DNA from: Novosphingobium sp. B1
GTDB lineage: Bacteria; Pseudomonadota; Alphaproteobacteria; Sphingomonadales; Sphingomonadaceae
Assembly (NCBI RefSeq): GCF_900176395.1
Contig: NZ_FWXL01000008.1
Location: 101,849-165,848 of the forward strand
Direction: 5' to 3'
Length of the DNA stretch: 64,000 bases
Shown here: positions 34,536 to 43,077 of the stretch, piece after piece
How positions within the stretch are numbered: the stretch's first letter is position 1
Layout of the letters: each line of letters starts with the position of its first letter
Program-made: the position numbers and the translations under genes
The notes under the pieces: generated by a model
Databases searched by the model: none
The model's input: the letters and a program-made list of their open reading frames with translations, nothing else
What the model was told of the DNA's origin: nothing

Positions 34536-36122
34536 ATGACCAAGCCCAAGGTTCTCATTTCCGACAAGATGGACCCCAACGCCGCCCGCATCTTCACCGA
34601 GATGGGCTGCGACGTCGACGTGATCACCGGTGAGACGCCGGAACAACTGATCGCGCGCATCGGCGAATACGATGGCCTGGCCATCCGCTCGTCGACCAAG
34701 GTAACCAAGGCGATCCTCGATGCCGCCACCAACCTCAAGGTCATCGGCCGCGCCGGCATCGGCGTCGACAACGTCGACATCCCCTACGCTTCCTCGAAGG
34801 GCGTGGTGGTGATGAACACCCCGTTCGGCAACTCGATCACCACTGCCGAACACGCCATCGCGATGATGTTTGCCCTCGCCCGCCAGATCCCCGAAGCCAA
34901 CGCGCAGACCCAGGCCGGCACCTGGCCGAAGAACGGCTTCATGGGCGTTGAAGTGACCGGCAAGACGCTCGGCCTGATCGGCGCGGGCAACATCGGCTCG
35001 ATCGTCGCCAGTCGCGCGCTCGGCCTCAAGATGAAGGTCGTCGCCTTCGACCCGTTCCTTACGCCCGAGCGCGCCGTGGAAATGGGCGTCGAAAAGGCAG
35101 ACCTCGACACACTGCTGGCCAAGGCGGACTTCATCACGCTGCACACGCCGCTGACCGACCAGACCCGCAACATCCTTTCGGCCGAGAACATCGCCAAGAC
35201 CAAGAAGGGCGTGCGCATCATCAACTGCGCCCGCGGCGGCCTGATCGATGAAGCCGCATTGAAGGCTGCGCTGGATTCAGGGCAAGTGGCAGGCGCCGCG
35301 CTCGACGTGTTCGAGACCGAACCCGCCAAGGAATCGCCGCTGTTCGGCACGCCGAACTTCATCTGCACCCCGCACCTCGGCGCGAGCACGACCGAAGCGC
35401 AGGTCAATGTCGCCCTTCAGGTGGCAGAGCAGATGGCCGATTTTCTCGTCACCGGCGGCGTCACCAACGCGCTCAACATGCCCTCGCTCTCGGCCGAGGA
35501 AGCGCCGAAGCTCAAGCCGTACATGGCGCTGGCTGAAAAGCTCGGCAAGCTGGTCGGCCAGCTCGCGCACGACAACCTGACCAAGATCGCCATCGAGGTT
35601 GAGGGCGCTGCCGCGCAGCTCAACCAGAAGCCGATCACTGCTGCGGTTCTAGCCGGGTTGATGAGCCAGTATTCGCAGAGCGTTAACATGGTCAACGCAC
35701 CGTTTCTCGCCAAGGAGCGCGGGCTCGACGTGCGCGAAGTCCGCCATGACCGTGAAGGCGAATACCGCACGCTGGTGCGCGTCACCGTCAGCACCAGCCA
35801 GGGCGAACGTTCGGTCGCGGGCACGCTGTTCGGCAACGGCCAGCCGCGCCTCGTCGAAATCTTCGGCATCGGCATCGAGGCTGACCTCGATGGCGACATG
35901 CTCTACATCGTCAACTCCGACGCGCCGGGCTTCATCGGCCGCATCGGGACCCTCCTCGGCCAGTCGAACATCAACATCGGCACCTTCCACCTCGGCCGCC
36001 GCCAGGCCGGTGGCGAAGCCGTGCTGCTGCTCTCGCTCGACAGCCCGGTCCCGCAGGACGTGCTCAAGCAGGCCTGCGACATCGAAGGCGTGCGCGTGGT
36101 CAAGGCGCTCAACTTCGTCTGA
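34536..36122 (+). CDS. serA: D-3-phosphoglycerate dehydrogenase, long form
   Basis: A 528-residue enzyme starting serine synthesis. Catalytic domain (about 1-300): KVIGRAGIGVDNVDIPYAS, TLGLIGAGNIGSIVASRALG (NAD site), RIINCARGGLIDEAAL and the His in TPHLGASTTEAQ. Then the intervening allosteric-substrate-binding domain (about 320-450) and a C-terminal ACT domain (about 455-528) with IVNSDAPGFIGRIGTLLGQ, which gives serine feedback. The length fits type I PHGDH. Product serine also feeds the SPT at the left of the window. Confidence 0.95.
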   Translation: MTKPKVLISDKMDPNAARIFTEMGCDVDVITGETPEQLIARIGEYDGLAIRSSTKVTKAILDAATNLKVIGRAGIGVDNVDIPYASSKGVVVMNTPFGNSITTAEHAIAMMFALARQIPEANAQTQAGTWPKNGFMGVEVTGKTLGLIGAGNIGSIVASRALGLKMKVVAFDPFLTPERAVEMGVEKADLDTLLAKADFITLHTPLTDQTRNILSAENIAKTKKGVRIINCARGGLIDEAALKAALDSGQVAGAALDVFETEPAKESPLFGTPNFICTPHLGASTTEAQVNVALQVAEQMADFLVTGGVTNALNMPSLSAEEAPKLKPYMALAEKLGKLVGQLAHDNLTKIAIEVEGAAAQLNQKPITAAVLAGLMSQYSQSVNMVNAPFLAKERGLDVREVRHDREGEYRTLVRVTVSTSQGERSVAGTLFGNGQPRLVEIFGIGIEADLDGDMLYIVNSDAPGFIGRIGTLLGQSNINIGTFHLGRRQAGGEAVLLLSLDSPVPQDVLKQACDIEGVRVVKALNFV

Positions 36123-36144
36123 TCCGGCGTTGGTGTGAAAATCG

Positions 36145-36180
36145 AAGGGCGGGTGCTGCAATGCGCCCGCCCTCTTTTTT
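36145..36180 (+). terminator. Intrinsic terminator of serC-serA
   Basis: GGGCGGG at 36147 pairs with CCCGCCC at 36166 and is followed by TCTTTTTT. It lies 25 bp after serA. Confidence 0.85.
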
Positions 36181-36223
36181 CGCGCCCTTTGCTTTTGCAG
36201 GTGCAAGGGCTAAGCGCGCGCAC

Positions 36224-37342
36224 ATGACCGACGTCGATTCCAGCTTGCTGCCCGAGGGGCTTGAGGACCGCCTGCCTGCCGAGGCAGCGGCCACCACGCG
36301 CGTGATGCGCAGCGTTCAGGACGTGATGCACGGCCACGGCTATGACCGCGTGCTGCCGCCGATGATCGAGTTCGAAGGCAGTCTGGCGTCGCGCATGGCT
36401 GGCATTCAGAGCCGCCGTATGTTCCGCTTCACCGATCCGTCGAGCTTGCGGATGATGGGCCTGCGTTCGGACCACACACCGCAGATCGGCCGCATCGCCC
36501 AGACCCGCCTTGCGGAAGCCGCGCGCCCCTTGCGCCTGATGTACGCAGGCCAGGTCCTGACCATCAAGAGCGACGGTCTGAACCCCGCGCGCGAGAAGCT
36601 GCAGTGCGGCGCGGAACTCGTCGGTGCGGACAATCTGGCGGCGGCGACCGAGATCGTTTCCATCGCGGTCGAAGCGCTGCAGGCCGCAGGCGCGCGCGGT
36701 GTCAGCGTCGATTTCACCCTGCCCGATCTGGTCGATACGCTCGCCGCCAAGGCCTTCCCGCTGGCGCCGGAACAGATCGAGGCGGTGCGCCGCGAACTCG
36801 ATACCAAGGATGCCGGCGGCCTGCGCGATGTCGGCGGCGAGGCTTACGTGCCGCTGCTCTACGCCACCGGCGAATTCGACAGCGCGATCGAGAAGCTTGC
36901 CGCCATCGATGCCGGCGGCGCGCTCGCCTCTCGCATCGCCGCGCTCAAGCAGATCGCCGCCAGCCTGAACGGCGCGGCCCGCCTGACGCTCGACCCGAGC
37001 GAGCGCCATGGTTTCGAATACCAGACCTGGTTCGGCTTCACCCTCTACGCAGAAGGCGCACGTGGCCCTGTGGGGCGCGGCGGCACCTATCGCATTGCCG
37101 GCAACGGCAAGGACGAGGCTGCCACCGGCTTCTCGCTCTACCCGGATGCGCTGATCGACCTGCTCTCAGCCAGTGAAACCCCGGAAGACCGCGTGTTCCT
37201 GCCGCTCGGGCATGATCGTGACGAGGCGGCGCGGTTGCGTTCGATTGGGTGGCGCACGGTGGCCGCTCTCAGCGATGCGGACAGCGCGCAGGGGTTGGAT
37301 TGTACGCATGTGTTGGGGAAGAGTGGGCCGGAGAAAGTTTGA
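36224..37342 (+). CDS. hisZ: ATP phosphoribosyltransferase regulatory subunit
   Basis: A 372-residue histidyl-tRNA-synthetase paralogue that partners the short HisG in histidine synthesis. It has LLPEGLEDRLPAEA, HGYDRVLPPMIEFEGSL (class II core), LRSDHTPQIGRIAQTRLA and the C-terminal RGGTYRIAGNGKDEAATGFS; it lacks the anticodon-binding domain and the histidine-A motif of true HisRS. The hisZ-purA neighbourhood is common in sphingomonads, here interrupted by two genes. Confidence 0.9.
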   Translation: MTDVDSSLLPEGLEDRLPAEAAATTRVMRSVQDVMHGHGYDRVLPPMIEFEGSLASRMAGIQSRRMFRFTDPSSLRMMGLRSDHTPQIGRIAQTRLAEAARPLRLMYAGQVLTIKSDGLNPAREKLQCGAELVGADNLAAATEIVSIAVEALQAAGARGVSVDFTLPDLVDTLAAKAFPLAPEQIEAVRRELDTKDAGGLRDVGGEAYVPLLYATGEFDSAIEKLAAIDAGGALASRIAALKQIAASLNGAARLTLDPSERHGFEYQTWFGFTLYAEGARGPVGRGGTYRIAGNGKDEAATGFSLYPDALIDLLSASETPEDRVFLPLGHDRDEAARLRSIGWRTVAALSDADSAQGLDCTHVLGKSGPEKV

Positions 37343-37401
37343 GAAAGACGGACGGTAGCAACGCCATTGCGTATGCCGAAGGCGTCAGGCAATATCGCCG
37401 T

Positions 37402-38043
37402 ATGAAGCCGTTCTTTAGGAAATCTGGTGCTTTTTTCTTATTGATTGCCAGCGCCCTTTTCCTGTTTGGGTTAATCAACGTTTATTTTCCGGGAGCCGGG
37501 TTTCTTCTCTTTCTTGTTGGCCTGCCAACGCTTCCGATTGCCTTGGTTACCATCACAACCATCTGGTTAATTCGTGGCATCAAAATGGCGCGAAGCGAGG
37601 TAGATAGGTCAAAAGCCATCGTATACGTCTGTGCCAGTCCAGTGATGTGCTTACTTGTTGTGCTTACAGCTTCGCTGTTAATCTTTCTTGGCGGATTTGT
37701 GGGCGACCTTGCCCGCTTGGCCGTCAATCAAAGGCAATATGCAGCAATTATATCCAAGGCACGTGTCGAGCGACGCGCTGAATGGTATGCAGAAGACACA
37801 AATGGGGTGACATATTCAGTTGATGTCGGCCCACCGGTCCGGGTTGCATTCGAACCCGCTGGCATGCTGGACAACTGGTCAGCCATAGTATTCGATCCGT
37901 CAGGCAAGATGATGATGGCCAACGGATTTAATTCGAAGACTGGAGAGTTTCAGACACCGGAACCGATCACGAAACTTTTTGGAGGCGACCTCGTTAGTTG
38001 TCGGAGGCTCTGGGGTGACTATCTCACCTGTTCCTTTACGTAG
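37402..38043 (+). CDS. Hypothetical membrane protein on low-GC insertion
   Basis: A 213-residue protein of no family I recognise. Three hydrophobic segments: FFLLIASALFLFGLINVYF (about 10-30), FLLFLVGLPTLPIALVTITT (about 35-60) and CLLVVLTASLLIFLGGFVG (about 85-105). A soluble domain follows with two cysteines near the end (VSCRRLWGDYLTCSF) that could form a disulfide. Codon use is unlike the surroundings: AT-ending codons such as TTT, ATT and AAT are common and local GC is visibly lower, pointing to recent transfer. No mobility gene is adjacent. Confidence 0.7.
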   Translation: MKPFFRKSGAFFLLIASALFLFGLINVYFPGAGFLLFLVGLPTLPIALVTITTIWLIRGIKMARSEVDRSKAIVYVCASPVMCLLVVLTASLLIFLGGFVGDLARLAVNQRQYAAIISKARVERRAEWYAEDTNGVTYSVDVGPPVRVAFEPAGMLDNWSAIVFDPSGKMMMANGFNSKTGEFQTPEPITKLFGGDLVSCRRLWGDYLTCSFT

Positions 38044-38153
38044 CGTCGACTCCATACCCCTATTCCTGTTGTTCGAGCAAAAGCTCTCAAACCTAAAACC
38101 GTGTCCCTGACTTTGCTTTTCTTCTTCAGCGCTGCGTTATAGGGAGAAGCTAG

Positions 38154-38174
38154 GCCCCGTGTCGAGCACGGGGC
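38154..38174. repeat. Intergenic palindrome (REP-like)
   Basis: GCCCCGTG-TCGAG-CACGGGGC is a perfect 8-bp palindrome with a 5-nt loop, in the 176-bp gap after the low-GC gene. It has the same architecture as the repeat at 34457 though a different sequence. The remainder of 38044-38219 shows no gene. Confidence 0.55.
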
Positions 38175-38219
38175 GACGGTGAGGTCGTTTGGTAAGCCGC
38201 CGGTTGCACCGAACACAAC

Positions 38220-39149
38220 CTACCCCCCAAACACCCCCTTCAACCACGCATCCATCACCGGTGTCGCCGGATAGTCAGGTTCGCCCAGCTTGCGGTTGAT
38301 TTCGGCGTGGCCCTGGAGGCCGGTGCCGGGGAAGCTGCCGTATTCCACCTTCACGCCCGCCTGCTTCAGCGCCGCGCCGAGTTCCTCGGCCTGCGCCACG
38401 CCGTCCTTGCGCTGGACGTGGAGCAGGAGGAAGCGCGGGGCGTTGGGGGCGGCGGCGTGGAACACCGGGGATAGCGCCTTCTGCCGCGCCGGGTCGGTAC
38501 CGAAGGCCTGCTTGTAGGTATCGGCCATCATGCGGCCGGCCTGCTCCATCTGCCTGGGCACATCATAGGCCGCGCCGTCGTTGGGCATCACCCCGTCGAT
38601 ATCGGCGAAGGCGAGGCCCGCCTTGCGCAGGTATTGTTCGTCCGTCCCGACCAGCGCGACGAGGTGTGCGCCTGCGCTGTGGCCGGTTATGACGACCTTG
38701 CTGCGATCTATGCCCAGCTTGTCCGCCCGCGCCAGCAGATACGCCAGCGCCTGCGCCACGTCGCTCGCCTGCTGCTCGACCGTGGCGGCGGGGACGAGGC
38801 GGAAATTGATCGAGGCGAAGGCATAGCCCTGATCGCGCAAGTGTCCGGGCAGGGCATTTCCTATCGCGGTGTCCTTGCTCCCGCGCTTCCACCCGCCGCC
38901 GTGAACGTAAAGCACCAGTGGCGCAGGCCTGGCGCCCGCCGGAGACCAGAAGTCCATGACCTGCAGCGGGTCAGTGCCATAGGTCAGAGTCTGCGCGCCC
39001 GGCGCACGCTGCCTTGCGCCCTGCTCGCCTGCGCGCTTTTCCGCCCGCGCCGCTATGCGTTCGCGCAGCCGCTGCCCGATCTGCGCATCGGCTACGCCGG
39101 CGCCGGCCATCGCCAGAGAGACCCCGCCTGCAATCCATGCCTTGTTCAT
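38220..39149 (-). CDS. Secreted alpha/beta hydrolase (BD-FAE/HSL-like esterase)
   Basis: A 309-residue exported hydrolase. Signal peptide about 1-26 (GGVSLAMAGAGVADAQ), then YGTDPLQVMDFWSPAGARP, oxyanion motif LYVHGGGWKRGSK, nucleophile elbow VVITGHSAGAHLVAL (Ser), and a late LQGHAEINRKLG supplying His. The HGGGW motif and lack of a lid place it with bacterial feruloyl-esterase-like and hormone-sensitive-lipase families. Start ATG 39149 has AGGTGCA upstream. Substrate unknown. Confidence 0.87.
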   Translation of the reverse strand: MNKAWIAGGVSLAMAGAGVADAQIGQRLRERIAARAEKRAGEQGARQRAPGAQTLTYGTDPLQVMDFWSPAGARPAPLVLYVHGGGWKRGSKDTAIGNALPGHLRDQGYAFASINFRLVPAATVEQQASDVAQALAYLLARADKLGIDRSKVVITGHSAGAHLVALVGTDEQYLRKAGLAFADIDGVMPNDGAAYDVPRQMEQAGRMMADTYKQAFGTDPARQKALSPVFHAAAPNAPRFLLLHVQRKDGVAQAEELGAALKQAGVKVEYGSFPGTGLQGHAEINRKLGEPDYPATPVMDAWLKGVFGG

Positions 39150-39343
39150 GATCTTGCACCTCATTTATCCCTGATCCGCCAGAACGTGCCGCGCATCGGC
39201 TTTACGTGCGGTGAATTGGCGTTACCTGCCTCTCGCGGCTTGACTTGGCGCCCTTTCCCCCCCTAGGGCGCGCTCCGAAATCGCGGGGCTTTCCCGCCCA
39301 TCCCGTCCATTACGCCGAGTCCTGTCGAAGGGCGTTCTAGGAT

Positions 39344-39366
39344 CCACCCTGGCAGGGTGGAGGAGT
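39344..39366 (+). promoter_or_regulatory. Perfect hairpin abutting the purA ribosome binding site
   Basis: CCACCCT (39344-39350) and AGGGTGG (39354-39360) form a 7-bp stem with a GGC loop; the Shine-Dalgarno AGGAG starts at 39361, the very next base, and purA begins at 39373. There is no T-run, so it is not a terminator. It may modulate purA translation or mRNA stability. The rest of 39150-39343 shows no gene. Confidence 0.5.
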
Positions 39367-39372
39367 GTATCC

Positions 39373-40662
39373 ATGGCCAACGTAACCGTGATTGGTGCCC
39401 AGTGGGGCGATGAGGGCAAGGGCAAGATCGTCGACTGGCTGGCCAGCCGCGCCGATGCCGTCGTCCGTTTCCAGGGCGGCCACAATGCAGGGCACACGCT
39501 GGTCGTGGGCGAGCAGGTGTACAAGCTTTCGCTCCTGCCTTCGGGCATCGTGACGGGCACGCTGTCCATCATCGGCAACGGCGTGGTGCTCGATCCCTGG
39601 GCCCTAAAGGCCGAGATCGAGAAGCTGACCGCGCAAGGCGTGGAAATCAACGCCGAGAACTTCGCCATTGCCGACAATTGCCCGCTGATCCTGCCGCTGC
39701 ACCGCGATCTTGATGGCCTGCGTGAAACGGCTGCGGGTTCGGGGAAGATCGGCACCACTGGCCGTGGCATCGGCCCGGCCTATGAAGACAAGGTCGGCCG
39801 CCGCGCGATCCGCGTGTGCGACCTTGCCCATCTCGATGCGCTGGATTCACAGCTTGACCGCCTCTGCGCGCACCACGATGCCCTGCGCGCCGGCTTCGGC
39901 CAGCCCCCGGTAGATCGCGCCGCACTGATCGCGGAACTGCGCGAGATCGCGCCCTACGTGCTGCAGTTCGCGCAGCCGGTGTGGAAGCGCCTCAACACCG
40001 TGCGCAAGGCGGGTGCGCGCATCCTGTTCGAAGGCGCGCAGGGCGTGCTGCTCGATGTCGACCATGGCACATATCCGTTCGTCACCTCGTCGAACACCGT
40101 CTCGGGCACTGCAGCGTCCGGATCGGGCCTTGGCCCATCGCAGACCGGCTTCGTGCTCGGCATCGTCAAGGCCTACACCACCCGCGTCGGCTCCGGCCCC
40201 TTCCCGACCGAGCTTGAAGACGAAGTCGGCCAGCGGCTGGGTGAGCGCGGCCACGAATTTGGCACCGTAACCGGGCGCAAGCGGCGCTGTGGCTGGTTCG
40301 ATGCGGTGCTGGTGCGCCAGTCCTGCGCCATCTCGGGCGTGACCGGCATTGCACTGACCAAGCTCGACGTGCTCGACGGCTTCGACAAGGTTCGGATCTG
40401 CACGGGTTATCGTCTGCGCGGCAAGGTGCTGGACTACTTCCCCGCCCACGCCGCCGATCAGGCCGAGGTCGAACCGATCTATGAGGAAATGGACGGCTGG
40501 AGCGGCACGACCGCCGGGGCGCGTTCGTGGGCTGATCTGCCTGCCCAGGCGATCAAGTACATCCAGCGCGTACAGGAACTGATCGAGACGCCGGTGGCCC
40601 TCGTCAGCACCAGCCCGGAACGGGAAGACACGATCCTTGTGCGCGATCCCTTCGTGGATTGA
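39373..40662 (+). CDS. purA: Adenylosuccinate synthetase
   Basis: A 429-residue GTP-dependent enzyme joining IMP and aspartate in AMP synthesis. Motifs: [19 protein letters not shown] (IMP/GTP phosphate loop), [70 protein letters not shown] and [13 protein letters not shown]. Typical length. A terminator follows. Confidence 0.97.
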   Translation: MANVTVIGAQWGDEGKGKIVDWLASRADAVVRFQGGHNAGHTLVVGEQVYKLSLLPSGIVTGTLSIIGNGVVLDPWALKAEIEKLTAQGVEINAENFAIADNCPLILPLHRDLDGLRETAAGSGKIGTTGRGIGPAYEDKVGRRAIRVCDLAHLDALDSQLDRLCAHHDALRAGFGQPPVDRAALIAELREIAPYVLQFAQPVWKRLNTVRKAGARILFEGAQGVLLDVDHGTYPFVTSSNTVSGTAASGSGLGPSQTGFVLGIVKAYTTRVGSGPFPTELEDEVGQRLGERGHEFGTVTGRKRRCGWFDAVLVRQSCAISGVTGIALTKLDVLDGFDKVRICTGYRLRGKVLDYFPAHAADQAEVEPIYEEMDGWSGTTAGARSWADLPAQAIKYIQRVQELIETPVALVSTSPEREDTILVRDPFVD

Positions 40663-40686
40663 GTTAAGCGATCAGCTGCGAATCGA

Positions 40687-40719
40687 AGAAAAGGGCGGCC
40701 ACTTGGTCGCCCTTTTTCT
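40687..40719 (+). terminator. Intrinsic terminator of purA
   Basis: AGAAAAGGGCG pairs with CGCCCTTTTTCT around an 11-nt loop, 25 bp after the purA stop. Confidence 0.85.
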
Positions 40720-40880
40720 GGCCGCAATCAGCAACAAGCTTCGAATTCGGATGCAAACGTTGGTCGCGCGTTCGCTGCTCCCAAGGCCTGAGAAACAAGC
40801 AAGCCGTTGATTCTACGGACCCGCGGTTGCGTCCCGGCAAGCAGTTTGCATCACTTAATCCAGAACCGATATAAATGATC

Positions 40881-40926
40881 TTGACGTGATCCTTCTCTGT
40901 TCCACACATGTTCGCATAAGTGGAAC
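40881..40926 (+). promoter_or_regulatory. Candidate promoter and autoregulatory inverted repeat of the MarR-type gene
   Basis: TTGACG at 40881 is a plausible -35. GTTCCAC (40899-40905) and GTGGAAC (40920-40926) form a perfect inverted repeat with a 14-bp spacer, ending 17 bp before the ATG at 40944. Its position between promoter and start suits autorepression by the downstream winged-helix protein. Confidence 0.4.
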
Positions 40927-40943
40927 TACTGAGGAACGGATCG

Positions 40944-41990
40944 ATGGCGCAGGCTCTTGCCCAGTTCGAATACACTTCGTTCGAAGATGACGGTGATCCT
41001 GATCGCCCCTTTGCAAACCCTTATCATGATGATGTGGCCGTCCTTCGCCCGACATGTCCTCTGGCCGTCTCGATCTTTGCCGATCGGGCCTATCTGCGGT
41101 CTGAAATGGCTGACGATGCCGCTGCGGCCGGTTTGCGCGTTGCGCGCACGGCAGACCTTGGTGCCTTGGCGGCCGCGGCCGATCATGTGATCGGCGATGT
41201 CGTGCTGGTCGATTGCCCGGTCGTGGAAGGTGCTGAAATGGCGGCGCTTGCCCGCCTTGATCAGCGTGTGGCCCAATCCGGTGCAACGATGATCGTTTCC
41301 ACCAGCATCGGCTCGCTCGACGATGTGTTCGGTTGCCTCGATCAATCTTCCGCACAAATTCTCGTCAGCCCCAGCCGTGCCGACCGTATCGTGGTTCTTG
41401 GCCAGTTGCTGGCGCTGCAATCGGGGCGTGTGCGCGAAATGTCCGATGGTGATCGCATCTCGCTCCTGCGGTTGACCCAGCAGGTCAGCCAGATCGCGCA
41501 AAAGCTGGAAGCGCTGTCCGGCACGCCTGTCGAAGCAGACGCACTCCTCAGCGATCGGGTGGCTGCATCGGCATTCAGTTTCGATGCAGATGGTGTGCGG
41601 GACTGCGCAACGCAACGGCTGGCGCGCTCTGGCCGGCGCCATCCCCTTCCCGATCCGCGCCTGGTCCGTCGCGTGATCCGGCAGCGGCAGTTGCGTGCCC
41701 GCTTTTTCGAGGGCGACCTTTTCGCCGATCCTGCCTGGGACATGCTGCTCGATCTCACGGCGGCCCGTGCCGAGCACAAACGCGTCTCTGTCACTTCGCT
41801 GTGCATCGCCTCAGGCGTTCCGCCGACGACCGCCTTGCGCTGGATCAGCCAGATGACCGATGCGGGAATCTTTTGCCGTGCCGAAGACTCCTCTGATCGC
41901 CGCCGTGCCTTCATTTGCCTTTCGGACAGGGCTGCCGAAGCCATGGCCCAGTATTTCGCCGAGGTCGGAACCGACACGCCCATCTTGTAG
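40944..41990 (+). CDS. MarR-like winged-helix regulator with N-terminal receiver-like domain
   Basis: A 348-residue protein. The C-terminal part (about 235-345) has DPAWDMLLDLTAARAEHKRV, then HTH SVTSLCIASGVPPTTALRWI and a wing AEDSSDRRRAFICLSDRAAE, all MarR-like. The N-terminal part (about 40-175) alternates strands and helices with VSIFADRAYLRSEMADDAAA and VVLVDCPVV, resembling a receiver fold in which the phospho-acceptor context is altered, so it may be a cryptic, phosphorylation-independent domain. The middle is a predicted coiled coil. The architecture recurs in sphingomonads without a named function. The start follows GAGGAACGG. Confidence 0.75.
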   Translation: MAQALAQFEYTSFEDDGDPDRPFANPYHDDVAVLRPTCPLAVSIFADRAYLRSEMADDAAAAGLRVARTADLGALAAAADHVIGDVVLVDCPVVEGAEMAALARLDQRVAQSGATMIVSTSIGSLDDVFGCLDQSSAQILVSPSRADRIVVLGQLLALQSGRVREMSDGDRISLLRLTQQVSQIAQKLEALSGTPVEADALLSDRVAASAFSFDADGVRDCATQRLARSGRRHPLPDPRLVRRVIRQRQLRARFFEGDLFADPAWDMLLDLTAARAEHKRVSVTSLCIASGVPPTTALRWISQMTDAGIFCRAEDSSDRRRAFICLSDRAAEAMAQYFAEVGTDTPIL

Positions 41991-42363
41991 AAGGTGGCCT
42001 TCCGAACAGTTCCGCCTCGAGAATACAGGTTCTGACGCTGGCCAGTTCCTCCTCAACCGGCGTGGCAGCGCCCGGCTGCCTTGAAGTGGCCGGGCGCCAG
42101 ACCTTCGGTGTGGCTGAAGTGGTTTGACGCCCTGCTGCATCAATGGCGAACATCTTCGCAGATCAGCCCCCTTTCCCCAAGCTGGGTAGCAAAGAAACAA
42201 CGCGTCAGGGCAGCCTTCGCCAAAGCGAAGCTGATCAGGTGACGCGCATGCAACGCACTGGGCAAAGGTGAGAGGCCGACTGAGACGCAGCTGCAAGATC
42301 GATCGACAACGTGGCCTGACAGACTTTGCGTTCCGGGCGCAGCACTCCGAGCAACGCTGGGAG
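41991..42363. other. Gene-free interval
   Basis: About 370 bp between the convergent MarR-type and SCO1 genes. Readings on both strands are short or of shadow-like composition. I see no clear terminator stem with a T-run and no RNA gene. Confidence 0.5.
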
Positions 42364-42990
42364 TCAGCGTATCGCGGAGGAGCTGCTGCTGCTCGCTCTT
42401 GGCGTCTGCGCAGCGTCCCGCAGCTTGGCGAGTATCTCTGCATCGCTGTCTGTCGGCGCTATGCTGTCCCAAAAGAAGCCTTCACGATCATAGACGAAAG
42501 CGTTCGTCGTGTGCTCGATGGTGTAATCGTCTCCACCGCTTTCGATCCGCCTCGCATAGACTCCGGCATTGTCGGCAACACGATGGACAGCATCCGGGTT
42601 TCCGGTCAGGGCGATCACAGGAACGCCGAGCGTACGGACGAATTTTGCCAGCTTCTCAGGCGTGTCCCGCTCCGGATCGACTGTTATGAACAGAACCGCC
42701 AGGTCGCGGCCCTCAGCCCCCATCGCCCTTCGCGAACGTTCCAGACGCTGCAGCATGGTCGGGCATTGGTCTGGGCACGAAGCATATCCGAAGTAAATCA
42801 CGTACGGCCGGCCGCGCAGGCTGCTGCGGTTGAAGAGTTCGCCGCCTTGCGTCACCAGTGTGAACTGGCTGTTATCACCGCCCTGTGCGCTCGTAAGCAC
42901 CTCGCCCGGAGCGCGTACACGCGTCACGAACGCAAAGATGGCCAGCGCGACCAACAACAAGCCGATAAGGACCGGAATGATCTTGCGCAT
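42364..42990 (-). CDS. SCO1/SenC/PrrC family copper chaperone
   Basis: A 208-residue membrane-anchored thioredoxin-fold protein. N-terminal anchor IIPVLIGLLLVALAIFAFVT, then the copper-binding motif YFGYASCPDQCPTMLQRL (CxxxCP) and the distal ligand His in DYTIEHTTNAFVYD. SCO proteins deliver copper to the CuA site of cytochrome c oxidase. The extreme C-terminus is a run of serines. ATG 42990 fits the anchor; longer starts add no plausible protein. Confidence 0.92.
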   Translation of the reverse strand: MRKIIPVLIGLLLVALAIFAFVTRVRAPGEVLTSAQGGDNSQFTLVTQGGELFNRSSLRGRPYVIYFGYASCPDQCPTMLQRLERSRRAMGAEGRDLAVLFITVDPERDTPEKLAKFVRTLGVPVIALTGNPDAVHRVADNAGVYARRIESGGDDYTIEHTTNAFVYDREGFFWDSIAPTDSDAEILAKLRDAAQTPRASSSSSSAIR

Positions 42991-43077
42991 CGCGACTGTC
43001 TTTGAACTTTCCACTCGACCAAGCCGGCGCAGGCCTAGCATTTGCGCCCGCAATCATAACAGCCGCATCGGCGGTTT

